In this document: in pieces, positions 45,522-58,649 of the stretch
Position numbering within the stretch: the first letter of the stretch is position 1
Layout of the letters: each line of letters starts with the position of its first letter
Assembly (NCBI GenBank): GCA_911728435.2
Contig: OU452201.1
Span: 23,126,001-23,190,000 of the forward strand
Origin: Apoderus coryli
Taxonomy: Eukaryota; Arthropoda; Insecta; Coleoptera; Attelabidae
Length of the DNA stretch: 64,000 nucleotides
Direction of reading: 5' to 3'
Program-made: the position numbers and the translations under genes
The notes under the pieces: model-generated
Seen by the model: only the letters and a program-made list of their open reading frames with translations
What the model was told of the DNA's origin: nothing
Databases searched by the model: none

Positions 45522-45710
45522 TTAACACAGAACGAATCTCATCAGACATGTTTTGCGACCTGTAGTCTCATCATCAGTGAATAAAAATACAATATCTTCT
45601 TTTAAAAAGTTAGAAAAGAGTTCAAACGTTTATATATATATCACTTTTTTGAAAAGGTTTTATAAAAATTTAAGAAAATATTTTTAAAAATTCAAGACCA
45701 TATTTTAATT

Positions 45711-48700
45711 TAAGATAATTATTAGGTAGAACTCTAGCAAGAATTAAAGATAATTTTATTTAAAATATCATGTTAATTTTAGAAAAGAAATTAAATTTTT
45801 ACAACCTGTGACAGAAACGTGGAGAATTTAACCTTATAATTAAAGATAATTATTAGGTAGAACTCTAGCAAGAGTTAAGATAATTTGATTTAAAATATGT
45901 TAATTTTAGAAAAGAAATTAATTTTTTACAAGCTGTGTCAAAAACGTGAAGAATATAACCTTATAATTAAAGATAATTATTATTAGGTAGCACTCTAGCA
46001 AGAGTTAAAGATAATTTTATTTAAAATATCATGTTAGTTTTAGAAAAGAAATAAAATTTTTACAAGCTGTGTGAGAAACGTGGAGAATTTAACGTTATAA
46101 TTAAATATAATTATTAGGTAGCACTCTAGCAAGAGTTAAAGATAATTTGATTTTAAATATCATGTTAATTTTAGAAAATAAACTAAATTTTTACAAGCTG
46201 TGTCAGAGACGTGGAGAATTTAACCTTATAATTAAAGATAATTATTAGGTAGCACTCTAGCAAGAGTTAAAGATAATTTTATTTAAAATATCATGTTAAT
46301 TTTAGAAAAGAAATTAATTTTTTACAAGCTGTGTGAGAAACGTGAAGAATATAACCTTAAAATTAAAGATAATTAGTAGGTAGCACTCTAGCAAGAGTTA
46401 AAGATAATTTTATTTAAAATATCATGTTAATTTTAGAAACGAAATTAAATTTTTACAAGCTGTGTCAGAAACGTAGAGAATTTAACCTTTTAATTAAAGA
46501 TAATTATTAGGTAGAACTCTAGCAAGAGTTAAAGATAATTTGATTTCATATATCATGTTAATTTTAGAAAAGAAATTAAATTTTTACAAGCTGTGTCAAA
46601 AACGTGAAGAATATAACCTTATAATTAAAGATAATTATTAGGTAGCACTCTAGCAAGAGTTAAAGATAATTTTATTTAAAATATCATGTCAGTTTTAGAA
46701 AATAAATTAAATTTTTACAAGCTGTGTGAGAAACGTGGAGAATTTAACGTTATAATTAAATATAATTATTAGGTAGCACTCTAGCAAGAGTTAAAGATAA
46801 TTTGATTTTAAATATCATGTTAATTTTAGAAAATAAACTAAATTTTTACAAGCTGTGTCAGAGACGTGGAGAATTTAACCTTATAATTAAAGATAATTAT
46901 TAGGTAGCACTCTAGCAAGAGTTAAAGATAATTTGATTTCATATATCATGTTAATCTTAGAAAAGAAATTAAATTTTTACAAGCTGTGTCAAAAACGTGA
47001 AGAATATAACCTTATAATTAAAGATAATTATTAGGTAGCACTCTAGCAAGAGTTAAAGATAATTTTATTTAAAATATCATGTTAATTTTAGAAAAGAAAT
47101 TAATTTTTTACAAGCTGTGTGAGAAACGTGAAGAATATAACCTTAAAATTAAAGATAATTAGTAGGTAGCACTCTAGCAAGAGTTAAAGATAATTTTATT
47201 TAAAATATCATGTTAATTTTAGAAACGAAATTAAATTTTTACAAGCTGTGTCAGAAACGTGGAGAATTTAACCTTTTAATTAAAGATAATTATTAGGTAG
47301 AACTCTAGCAAGAGTTAAGATAATTTTATTTAAAATATGTTAATTTTAGAAAAGAAATTAATTTTTTACAAGCTGTGTCAGAAACGTGAAGAATATAACC
47401 TTATGATTAAAGATAATTATTAGGTAGCACTCTAGCAAGAGTTAAAGATAATTTTATTTAAAATATCATGTTAGTTTTAGAAAAGAAATAAAATTTTTAC
47501 AAGCTGTGTGAGAAACGTGGAGAATTTAACGTTATAATTAAATATAATTATTAGGTAGCACTCTAGCAAGAGTTAAAGATAATTTGATTTTAAATATCAT
47601 GTTAATTTTAGAAAATAAACTAAATTTTTACAAGCTGTGTCAGAGACGTGGAGAATTTAACCTTATAATTAAATATAATTATTAGGTAGCACTCTAGCAA
47701 GAGTTAAAGATAATTTGATTTCATATATCATGTTAATTTTAGAAAAGAAATTAAATTTTTACAAGCTGTGTCAAAAACGTGAAGAATATAACCTTATAAT
47801 TAAAGATAATTATTAGGTAGCACTCTAGCAAGAGTTAAAGATAATTTTATTTAAAATATCATGTTAGTTTTAGAAAAGAAATTAAATTTTTACAAGCTGT
47901 GTGAGAAACGTGGAGAATTTAACCTTTTAATTAAAGATAATTATTAGGTAGAACTCTAGCAAGAGTTAAGATAATTTTATTTAAAATATGTTAATTTTAG
48001 AAAAGAAATTAATTTTTTACAAGCTGTGTCAGAAACGTGAAGAATATAACCTTATTATTAAAGATAATTATTAGGTAGCACTCTAGCAAGAGTTAAAGAT
48101 AATTTTATTTAAAATATCATGTTAGTTTTAGAAAAGAAATAAAATTTTTATAAGCTGTGTGAGAAACGTGGAGAATTTAACGTTATAATTAAATATAATT
48201 ATTAGGTAGCACTCTAGCAAGAGTTAAAGATAATTTGATTTTAAATATCATGTTAATTTTAGAAAATAAACTAAATTTTTACAAGCTGTGTCAGAGACGT
48301 GGAGAATTTAACCTTATAATTAAATATAATTATTAGGTAGCACTCTAGCAAGAGTTAAAGATAATTTGATTTCATATATCATGTTAATTTTAGAAAAGAA
48401 ATTAAATTTTTACAAGCTGTGTCAAAAACGTGAAGAATATAACCTTATAATTAAAGATAATTATTAGGTAGCACTCTAGCAAGAGTTAAAGATAATTTTA
48501 TTTAAAATATCATGTTAGTTTTAGAAAAGAAATTAAATTTTTACAAGCTGTGTGAGAAACGTGGAGAATTTAACGTTATAATTAAATATAATTATTAGGT
48601 AGCACTCTAGCAAGAGTTAAAGATAATTTGATTTTAAATATCATGTTAATTTTAGAAAATAAACTAAATTTTTACAAGCTGTGTCAGAGACGTGGAGAAT

Positions 48701-51700
48701 TTAACCTTATAATTAAATATAATTATTAGGTAGCACTCTAGCAAGAGTTAAAGATAATTTGATTTTAAATATCATGTTAATTTTAGAAAATAAACTAAAT
48801 TTTTACAAGCTGTGTCAGAGACGTGGAGAATTTAACCTTATAATTAAAGATAATTATTAGGTAGCACTCTAGCAAGAGTTAAAGATAATTTGATTTCATA
48901 TATCATGTTAATCTTAGAAAAGAAATTAAATTTTTACAAGCTGTGTCAAAAACGTGAAGAATATAACCTTATAATTAAAGATAATTATTAGGTAGCACTC
49001 TAGCAAGAGTTAAAGATAATTTTATTTAAAATATCATGTTAATTTTAGAAAAGAAATTAATTTTTTACAAGCTGTGTGAGAAACGTGAAGAATATAACCT
49101 TAAAATTAAAGATAATTAGTAGGTAGCACTCTAGCAAGAGTTAAAGATAATTTTATTTAAAATATCATGTTAATTTTAGAAACGAAATTAAATTTTTACA
49201 AGCTGTGTCAGAAACGTCGAGAATTTAACCTTTTAATTAAAGATAATTATTAGGTAGAACTCTAGCAAGAGTTAAGATAATTTTATTTAAAATATGTTAA
49301 TTTTAGAAAAGAAATTAATTTTTTACAAGCTGTGTCAGAAACGTGAAGAATATAACCTTATGATTAAAGATAATTATTAGGTAGCACTCTAGCAAGAGTT
49401 AAAGATAATTTTATTTAAAATATCATGTTAATTTTAGAAAAGAAATTAATTTTTTACAAGCTGTGTGAGAAACGTGGAGAATTTAACGTTATAATTAAAT
49501 ATAATTATTAGGTAGCACTCTAGCAAGAGTTAAAGATAATTTGATTTTAAATATCATGTTAATATTAGAAAATAAACTAAATTTTTTACAAGCTGTGTCA
49601 GAGACGTGGAGAATTTAACCTTATAATTAAAGATAATTATTAGGTAGCACTCTAGCAAGAGTTAAAGATAATTTGATTTCATATATCATGTTAATTTTAG
49701 AAAAGAAATTAAATTTTTACAAGCTGTGTCAAAAACGTGAAGAATATAACCTTATAATTAAAGATAATTATTAGGTAGCACTCTAGCAAGAGTTAAAGAT
49801 AATTTTATTTAAAATATCATGTTAATTTTAGAAAAGAAATTAATTTTTTACAAGCTGTGTGAGAAACGTGAAGAATATAACCTTAAAATTAAAGATAATT
49901 AGTAGGTAGCACTCTAGCAAGAGTTAAAGATAATTTTATTTAAAATATCATGTTAATTTTAGAAACGAAATTAAATTTTTACAAGCTGTGTCAGAAACGT
50001 GGAGAATTTAACGTTATAATTAAAGATAATTATTAGGTAGCACTCTAGCAAGAGTTACAGATAATTTTATTTTAAACATCATGGTAATTTTAGAAAAGAA
50101 ATTAAATTTTTACGAGCTGTGTCAGAAACGTGGAGAATTTAACCTTATAATTAAAGATTATTATTAGGTAGCACTCTAGCAAGAGTTAAAATAATTTTAT
50201 TTAAAATATCATGTTAATTTTAGAAAAGAAATTAATTTTTTACAAGCTGTGTGAGAAACGTGGAGAATTTAACGTTATAATTAAATATAATTATTAGGTA
50301 GCACTCTAGCAAGAGTTAAAGATAATTTGATTTTAAATATCATGTTAATATTAGAAAATAAACTAAATTTTTTACAAGCTGTGTCAGAGACGTGGAGAAT
50401 TTAACCTTATAATTAAAGATAATTATTAGGTAGCACTCTAGCAAGAGTTAAAGATAATTTTATTTAAAATATCATGTTAATTTTAGAAAAGAAATTAAAT
50501 TTTTACGAGCTGTGTCAGAAACGTGGAGAATTTAACCTTATAATTAAAGATAATTATTAGGTAGCACTCTAGCAAGAGTTAAAATAATTTTATTTAAAAT
50601 ATCATGTTAATTTTAGAAAAGAAATTAAATTTTTACGAGCTATGTCAGAAACGTGGAGAATTTAACCTTATAATTAAAGATAATTATTAGGTAGCACTCT
50701 AGCAAGAGTTAAAGATAATTTTATTTAAAATATCATGTTAATTTTAGAAAAGAAATTAAATTTTTACGAGCTATGTCAGAAACGTGGAGAATTTAACCTT
50801 ATAATTAAAGATAATTATTAGGTAGCACTCTAGCAAGAGTTAAAGATAATTTTATTTAAAATATCATGTTAATTTTAGAAAAGAAATTAAATTTTTACGA
50901 GCTATGTCAGAAACGTGGAGAATTTAACCTTATAATTAAAGATAATTATTAGGTAGCACTCTAGCAAGAGTTAAAGATAATTTTATTTAAAATATCATGT
51001 TAATTTTAGAAAAGAAATTAAATTTTTACGAGCTATGTCAGAAACGTGGAGAATTTAACCTTATAATTAAAGATAATTATTAGGTAGCACTCTAGCAAGA
51101 GTTAAAGATAATTTGATTTCATATATCATGTTAATCTTAGAAAAGAAATTAAATTTTTACAAGCTGTGTCAAAAACGTGAAGAATATAACCTTATAATTA
51201 AAGATAATTATTAGGTAGCACTCTAGCAAGAGTTAAAGATAATTTTATTTAAAATATCATGTTAATCTTAGAAAAGAAATTAAATTTTTACAAGCTGTGT
51301 CAAAAACGTGAAGAATATAACCTTATGATTAAAGATAATTATTAGGTAGCACTCTAGCAAGAGTTAAAGATAATTTTATTTAAAATATCATGTTAATTTT
51401 AGAAAAGAAATTAATTTTTTACAAGCTGTGTGAGAAACGTGGAGAATTTAACGTTATAATTAAATATAATTATTAGGTAGCACTCTAGCAAGAGTTAAAG
51501 ATAATTTGATTTTAAATATCATGTTAATATTAGAAAATAAACTAAATTTTTTACAAGCTGTGTCAGAGACGTGGAGAATTTAACCTTATAATTAAAGATA
51601 ATTATTAGGTAGCACTCTAGCAAGAGTTAAAGATAATTTGATTTCATATATCATGTTAATTTTAGAAAAGAAATTAAATTTTTACAAGCTGTGTCAAAAA

Positions 51701-53540
51701 CGTGAAGAATATAACCTTATAATTAAAGATAATTATTAGGTAGCACTCTAGCAAGAGTTAAAGATAATTTTATTTAAAATATCATGTTAATTTTAGAAAA
51801 GAAATTAATTTTTTACAAGCTGTGTGAGAAACGTGAAAAATATAACCTTAAAATTAAAGATAATTAGTAGGTAGCACTCTAGCAAGAGTTAAAGATAATT
51901 TTATTTAAAATATCATGTTAATTTTAGAAACGAAATTAAATTTTTACAAGCTGTGTCAGAAACGTGGAGAATTTAACGTTATAATTAAAGATAATTATTA
52001 GGTAGCACTCTAGCAAGAGTTACAGATAATTTTATTTTAAACATCATGGTAATTTTAGAAAAGAAATTAAATTTTTACGAGCTGTGTCAGAAACGTGGAG
52101 AATTTAACCTTATAATTAAAGATAATTATTAGGTAGCACTCTAGCAAGAGTTAAAATAATTTTATTTAAAATATCATGTTAATTTTAGAAAAGAAATTAA
52201 TTTTTTACAAGCTGTGTGAGAAACGTGGAGAATTTAACGTTATAATTAAATATAATTATTAGGTAGCACTCTAGCAAGAGTTAAAGATAATTTGATTTTA
52301 AATATCATGTTAATATTAGAAAATAAACTAAATTTTTTACAAGCTGTGTCAGAGACGTGGAGAATTTAACCTTATAATTAAAGATAATTATTAGGTAGCA
52401 CTCTAGCAAGAGTTAAAGATAATTTTATTTAAAATATCATGTTAATTTTAGAAAAGAAATTAAATTTTTACGAGCTGTGTCAGAAACGTGGAGAATTTAA
52501 CCTTATAATTAAAGATAATTATTAGGTAGCACTCTAGCAAGAGTTAAAATAATTTTATTTAAAATATCATGTTAATTTTAGAAAAGAAATTAAATTTTTA
52601 CGAGCTATGTCAGAAACGTGGAGAATTTAACCTTATAATTAAAGATAATTATTAGGTAGCACTCTAGCAAGAGTTAAAGATAATTTTATTTAAAATATCA
52701 TGTTAATTTTAGAAAAGAAATTAAATTTTTACGAGCTATGTCAGAAACGTGGAGAATTTAACCTTATAATTAAAGATAATTATTAGGTAGCACTCTAGCA
52801 AGAGTTACAGATAATTTTATTTTAAACATCATGGTAATTTTAGAAAAGAAATTAAATTTTTACGAGCTGTGTCAGAAACGTGGAGAATTTAACCTTATAA
52901 TTAAAGATAATTATTAGGTAGCACTCTAGCAAGAGTTAAAATAATTTTATTTAAAATATCATGTTAATTTTAGAAAAGAAATTAATTTTTTACAAGCTGT
53001 GTGAGAAACGTGGAGAATTTAACGTTATAATTAAATATAATTATTAGGTAGCACTCTAGCAAGAGTTAAAGATAATTTGATTTTAAATATCATGTTAATA
53101 TTAGAAAATAAACTAAATTTTTTACAAGCTGTGTCAGAAACGTGGAGAATTTAACCTTATAATTAAAGATAATTATTAGGTAGCACTCTAGCAAGAGTTA
53201 AAGATAATTTTATTTAAAATATCATGTTAATTTTAGAAAAGAAATTAAATTTTTACGAGCTGTGTCAGAAACGTGGAGAATTTAACCTTATAATTAAAGA
53301 TAATTATTAGGTAGCACTCTAGCAAGAGTTAAAATAATTTTATTTAAAATATCATGTTAATTTTAGAAAAGAAATTAAATTTTTACGAGCTATGTCAGAA
53401 ACGTGGAGAATTTAACCTTATAATTAAAGATAATTATTAGGTAGCACTCTAGCAAGAGTTAAAGATAATTTTATTTAAAATATCATGTTAATTTTAGAAA
53501 AGAAATACATTTTTTACGAGCTGTGTCAGAAACATGAAGC
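45711..53540. repeat. About 60-copy, 131-bp tandem array with higher-order structure
   Basis: Unit landmarks are AGATAATTATTAGGTAGCAC, TCTAGCAAGAGTTAAAGATA, AATATCATGTTAATTTTAGA, TTTTTACAAGCTGTGTCAGA and AACGTGGAGAATTTAACC. Successive CTCTAG positions (46260, 46391, 46522, 46653, 46784) give exactly 131 bp; some units are about 127 bp. Units fall into recurring variant types. A block of about 1.46 kb (about 49370-50830) recurs almost unchanged 1,961 bp downstream (about 51330-52790). Each unit contains a small hairpin, ACTCT-AGCA-AGAGT. No open frame spans the array. Confidence 0.9.
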
Positions 53541-53560
53541 ATTTGGAGACAAGAGATTTA

Positions 53561-53590
53561 ACCTACTACCTAATAATTATCTATAATTAT
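53561..53590 (-). repeat. Inverted stub of the satellite unit at the right-arm boundary
   Basis: The minus strand reads AGATAATTATTAGGTAGTAG here, the opening of the 131-bp unit, but inverted relative to the array. The left arm runs directly into the same sequence in the array's own direction. The unit therefore appears to begin inside the element's arm. Confidence 0.6.
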
Positions 53591-53770
53591 AATAATGTAT
53601 TGATTTTTTTTTAATTTTCTTAAATTTATATAAAACCTTTTCACAAGGTGATATGTATAAACGGTTGAACTCTTTTCTAACTTTGTAAAAGAAGATATTG
53701 TATTTTTATTTACTGATGATGAGGCTACAGGTCTCAAAACATGTCTGATGAGATTCGTTCTGTTTGAGCG

Positions 53771-53827
53771 TGTATATATATATATATATATAATATTATT
53801 ATGTATGTATATATATATATATATATA
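53771..53827. repeat. (TA)n microsatellites in the right arm
   Basis: Two TA runs separated by ATTATTATGTATG. Confidence 0.85.
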
Positions 53828-53865
53828 GTGTTTTGTGGAGCACACGTCGTTTCATTTCCAATTAT

Positions 53866-56800
53866 ACAACCTCGATGTTCAGATTTTCACAAAATCTTTA
53901 CAAATTGCCAAACCATTATAACCGAATCTAATAGCTATTTAAAATGTAATGTATGCATGGTTTCAATTTAATTCGTGTTGTGCAGGTAAATTTGGAATTC
54001 ATATCGATAACATTATTTTACAAAGTTTCATCCATTCTAAACTTAGGTTTAGCTAATGACATCGAACAAATGATGATAGTCGTCATCAGTGAGTTACCGA
54101 ACATCAAACACCCGAAACCATCTAATCTTTCTGCTATATGAGTTTTCCCATTTACATTCCAAATGATCTCGCTCTACATGTACCTACGTATAATAATATG
54201 GGTGAAGGAAAACACCGTATAACACAGGAAGTGTTTTAGCCGACGCCGTTTTCTTGGAAAAAGGTAATTAGTGATGTGGATAATAGGCACATCTTCAAGT
54301 ATACGCACAAATTAACGACGAAAAGGTCGTCTGGCGTTATTCAAAGCGCAATTTATAAGTTTGCAGGCTTTTTAACAGAACTAATGAAAAGTAAATGATT
54401 TAAAATGGAGCACCTTTTACAGGAACGTATTAAATAAGAACATAGACCGATTCGTTTAATAGTATATTACACAGAGTGTCCGTTAAGTTCATGGAATACT
54501 CTCGAGAAGGTGTTTTAGATTCCGATATCTGGCATGGAAAAAAATCCCGCGCCATTGTACAGACAGCTCACAAATGATTTCGTTGGACTGCATTTTAAAT
54601 GGTGTCATGGATTCGCACTTCTTACAACAGCATTTAAAGAGTTGATTAGAAAATGTACTTGAAAATTATAAATCAGGTGCCACTTTAATTTTTACCTATT
54701 TCTTAAGCTACGATCAACCCTTTTGAACAATCTTCAGTTTTGCTTAAATTAAATATGATTGAAGTAATTTCGAGAGTGCTAGACGCAAAGGTTATTTTTT
54801 TCGAAAACGCCGTCTAGTTTTAACGAAACAGGTCGCTGGGTACTGCGTAGGCACTTTATATCTTTACGAATTGCTTGTTACATGAAGCAACAAGACTTTC
54901 GTAAATGACCTCCCCGCTAGGGGATTCGGGCGCATATAGTGTTGGCAATAAGATATAATGGAGTTGTTACTGCTTGCCCGGCCATCGTTTGTGAACTGTG
55001 TTTCACCGGGCATATTGCCTGCTCACGCTAGATGTCGCCAAAAACATCTCTTAGCAACTGTGTATCTTTGTTAAACGGCACTTTAAGACTTTTTTTTAAG
55101 ACAACATAGGATTATTTTGACTTTCTCCCATCGTTTTCTCAGCCCTTTATTTATATTCTTTGATATGGGAAACCAGGTACGCCCTCCAATTAGCTTCAGT
55201 ATATAATAATAATAGTCCGACATTTAATTTATTGAAGGTATTTCGATAATATCAAGCGAAGATTGACCACCCTGTAACTAAAACATCTGGTTATCCTTTC
55301 CAATATATGCATTTATATTTCGACCCTTCTCTGGGTAGGTACCAATTCTTTTATCACATTGGAAAAGGCACCAGAGATAATAAGTTTATTATTTCCAGAT
55401 GTTGTATAATATTTACAATAAGATTGTAATATTCTTGATAAAGAACTTAAAACTTTTAGAAACATTTGGTAACAATCTGTTTAAAATAGTCACAAAATAT
55501 TAGATTTCCTAGATACATCAGGTACCTATAATATCCCTATAAAAACTAAGAGAAAATATCTTAAACTACCCAAATACATATACAGGGTAAGACAAAAGTA
55601 TATTCCATTGCCAGTGTGTCTTTGTTTTGTTAGAACATCTTCAGCTAGCCTCATAGAACTTAATCCTATTTTATATGTAGAATCTTAATTTAAATAGCAT
55701 TCCATTTAAAATAAGAGACCTGGCTATAACTTGAAGTCGCCAGATGTCAAATGTAACTTAAATAGATGTTTTTGTCAATCCCTTGGTTCCAAACGTTTAA
55801 TGAACGCAGTGCATGTATGTTTAAAAATCGGTTGTGTCGCCCCAAAACTTTGACGACAAGATATAATATAATCTGAAATATTATATGACCTGCATAACGA
55901 AACAGAATTTTAATATTTATTATTATTATAATTCAGAGACACACAGATAGACTTCCATCAGGAAATGATCTTAATCGTCTCGGGGGACTTAAAAAGTTAT
56001 ATACGTCTTCATCTCAAATTCACAATACTTCGCGGGAAAGTAAAACGTATATTTCAAATTATTTTGTAACAGGAACGTTAAAATTTCAAATAGATATATT
56101 TTCACCATTTGAGTGCGGCAAAAAAAAATAGCTTGTAAATCTTCTCTCGAATCTTCTCTGTTTCTCTATGCTGAAGTCATACATTTTGTATACTGTTTCC
56201 GGTGAAATCCAAACCTGTCCGCTCTTTATGTGCTACCATATATATTTCTAACCATTTTAATCTCGTAATCGCCCAACAGTTTATAGCTATTTGAAAATGC
56301 TTCTCGACATCGGTGTTTACCACTCTACCTGTTTTTCCAATAAATTCTCCTAATACGACAAAGTTTCTATATAAATAAGACATGTATCTGTATCGTTAAC
56401 GATAAAACTTTAAGTTTCGGATATCAATCGTACATGGCTCATAAAACACGACAATTTTGACGTCCACATTCCCATTTTTCGAAATAGAGCGAATGCCGGA
56501 TTTTCCTTTAATATTAGACCACAATAAAACCCAACCGTGACGCTGTAGTAACAATAAAGTGCAAATGGAACGACCGATGTGAAAGTAAAACTGAGATAGT
56601 TTAAAGTGAATTTCTATGCTATAGCTTGAGAAAAATAATTAAACGTATTTGCAAATATTTATTGTTATATGTTAATAAAATCAAAGTCTACAAATCAAGA
56701 TAGGTTTATAAAAAATGCTTGTTATTTAAGATCAACTAATATAAAACGTAATAGCTCTTATTCATTCAACATACTTTACTAAGACAATTAAAGGAGCAGA

Positions 56801-58649
56801 TGAGGAGAGAAAGAACCAATGATAGACAGACCTTCAGGACATCGTTCCAGGCCTTCTGATAACCAGAGAGTTTTCACTCCTGGTATCTGCGATCAGATAG
56901 CTCCTTGCACAGGAGATATTTTAGTGGGTAATATCTAGGGCGACTTCCCCAATAAGACAAAACACGTTTTTTTGTATGGTTATAAAACGATTCAAGCTTC
57001 GCATAGTCATTTAATTTTTTTATATGCGTTCAAATCAATGATTATAGATATATATAATTGTAACAAAAATTGCACACCGAAACCAATTATTTTAGACAAA
57101 TGATCGGAATATCACATTTTCCACACGCTTTTGTCTGCGGTATATACTCGTATTATGCGCCGAACGAGGATTAACTGAATTGAACGCAATATGTTTTGAC
57201 TGATAAACGTTATTTTAACATATAGAAAATAAAGTGTTTAACGTTTACAACATTGTTCATGACTTTACATTTGCATTAAAAATCCCAAACCGGGTATAGT
57301 GAGCCATTTGCTTATGAAGATATTATTGTAAATTCATTACGACCAACAATGGGTAATGGAAGGTTTCCAAATTATTGAATTGATTAGCAATCTCATTCTA
57401 AATGAAAATCATACAGACCTAAAATCATATTGGACACGGGTGGCATCGAAATAGATAGTTGATAATTTTCCTTTCAACTGCCATTTATAGTATACAGGTA
57501 TTTGTAATTTATTCGTATTTTGAGTAACAAAATATGTCCCTAAATATTATTTTTGTTTTATTTGGTTGAATATTAAATCTATTTACAAATTCACAATGGG
57601 AAATTATTTAAATAGCTTTAAACGTCTGTACTTTTTTAAACATGGGTCCATGATATTCAATCGCACTTAGTTTGAGCCTTATATTCTACAACCTAGCTGT
57701 TCCTCGTTTTGAGCTCTCCATCCATTACCTATTAAACACTTTTTCACCTCAAAGAACCAAAACTCTACTATAAGCCTCGCCTGTGGTGTACATTTTATGG
57801 GTTGTCGCGCTAACAAACGAAATGTGTATTTTCAACTGTCTTTCTTCTGGTATAAGGACACGATGATGAATCGGACCGGAATATTACTTCATAAATGGGA
57901 TATTAAGTAGTTATAAGTGGCGAAGTCTTGAACATCATCTCTAAATATGCAAATATCCGTATTGGTAGCTTTCAACTAATCTCCGTTCTCTTGCACGACT
58001 TGGCTTTCCACTTTTCGGCAAACTCATGCATGTTATACCATTTTTACAGTCCTCAAAATTCTGGTAAATTGTCGAAATACAAATATTTTGGCCAATGACA
58101 ATTCTAACAATACACTTAGGTGCTTGTTCAACTAAGTGATAAATACTTGGACGAATATTAAAACTTTATTAGTATTAACTGACATTTAATTACACGGTTC
58201 GAGTTTACTAACTTTTGTGTCCAGTAGCAACTTGATTCAATGTTGTTTACGATAATATAATTAAAATGGAAACATTTGGAACACAACAAACAAACAAGTA
58301 TTAATCAATAGTAATAGAAAATGTTTATCACACTTGCAGTTTAATTTTTGACAAAATTTACGAATATTTGCATATTGTTGTTCATAAAATTAAGCAGCTT
58401 TGTTAAATTAAAGATCGCCTTTTAATTTTATATTGCGAAATTTTCAATAAAAATGCATTTTTCGCATTACTGTATCTATTACGCCCCCTAGCGGTATAGT
58501 TAGAAACTCTAAAACTATTTCCAGCGATTTCCCATGGTGAATTTCCCTAAAAGAATTTTTTTTGCCATTGTCCTACGACTATTATTTCCTGAGATATGCT
58601 ACCTGTCCACCCTTAATGGAATACCCGGTATATATATAACTTCTACATA
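53866..58649. other. Non-coding stretch with scattered mariner ends
   Basis: No gene recognised in about 4.8 kb. Visible items: a 7-bp stem TGCCCGG/CCGGGCA at 54975-55012 in a locally GC-richer patch (54890-55060); CACCCTGTA at 55268-55276; TACAGGGTA at 55581-55589; a GC-richer unidentified fragment at about 56815-56955; and a right-type mariner end (GGAATACCCGGTA with CCCCCTAGCGG upstream) at about 58480-58630. Confidence 0.4.

Larger units (their letters stand above)
45431..53865. mobile_element. Giant hammerhead-family foldback element enclosing a satellite array
   Basis: Inverted arms at about 45465-45715 and 53590-53865 share AAATACAATATCTTCTTTTA, GTTAGAAAAGAGTTCAA, AAAAGGTTTTATA, the CTGATGATGAG core region and ACATGTCTGATGAGATTCG. 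The left arm (read on the minus strand) is full: hairpin GCTCC (45492-45488) with GGAGC (45456-45452), then GCAATGGATTACTTTAATG as the end. The right arm stops at GTTTCATTTCCAATTATA without the hairpin, exactly as the short arm does in the 32.88 kb element. Everything between the arms is a 131-bp tandem array. Hammerhead cores in both arms are decayed (GCAAAAC or TCAAAAC for GAAAC). No target duplication is obvious. Confidence 0.7.

Noticed and set aside
45711..53540. CRISPR-like array
   Set aside because: The units are contiguous with no unique spacers and repeat at 131 bp; this is satellite DNA in a eukaryotic setting.
45711..53540. Repeat-protein gene encoded by the tandem array
   Set aside because: 131 is not a multiple of three and stops occur in all frames.
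54975..55012. Regulatory hairpin TGCCCGG/CCGGGCA
   Set aside because: Only 7 bp with a 24-nt loop; expected by chance in a 64-kb window and without supporting context.
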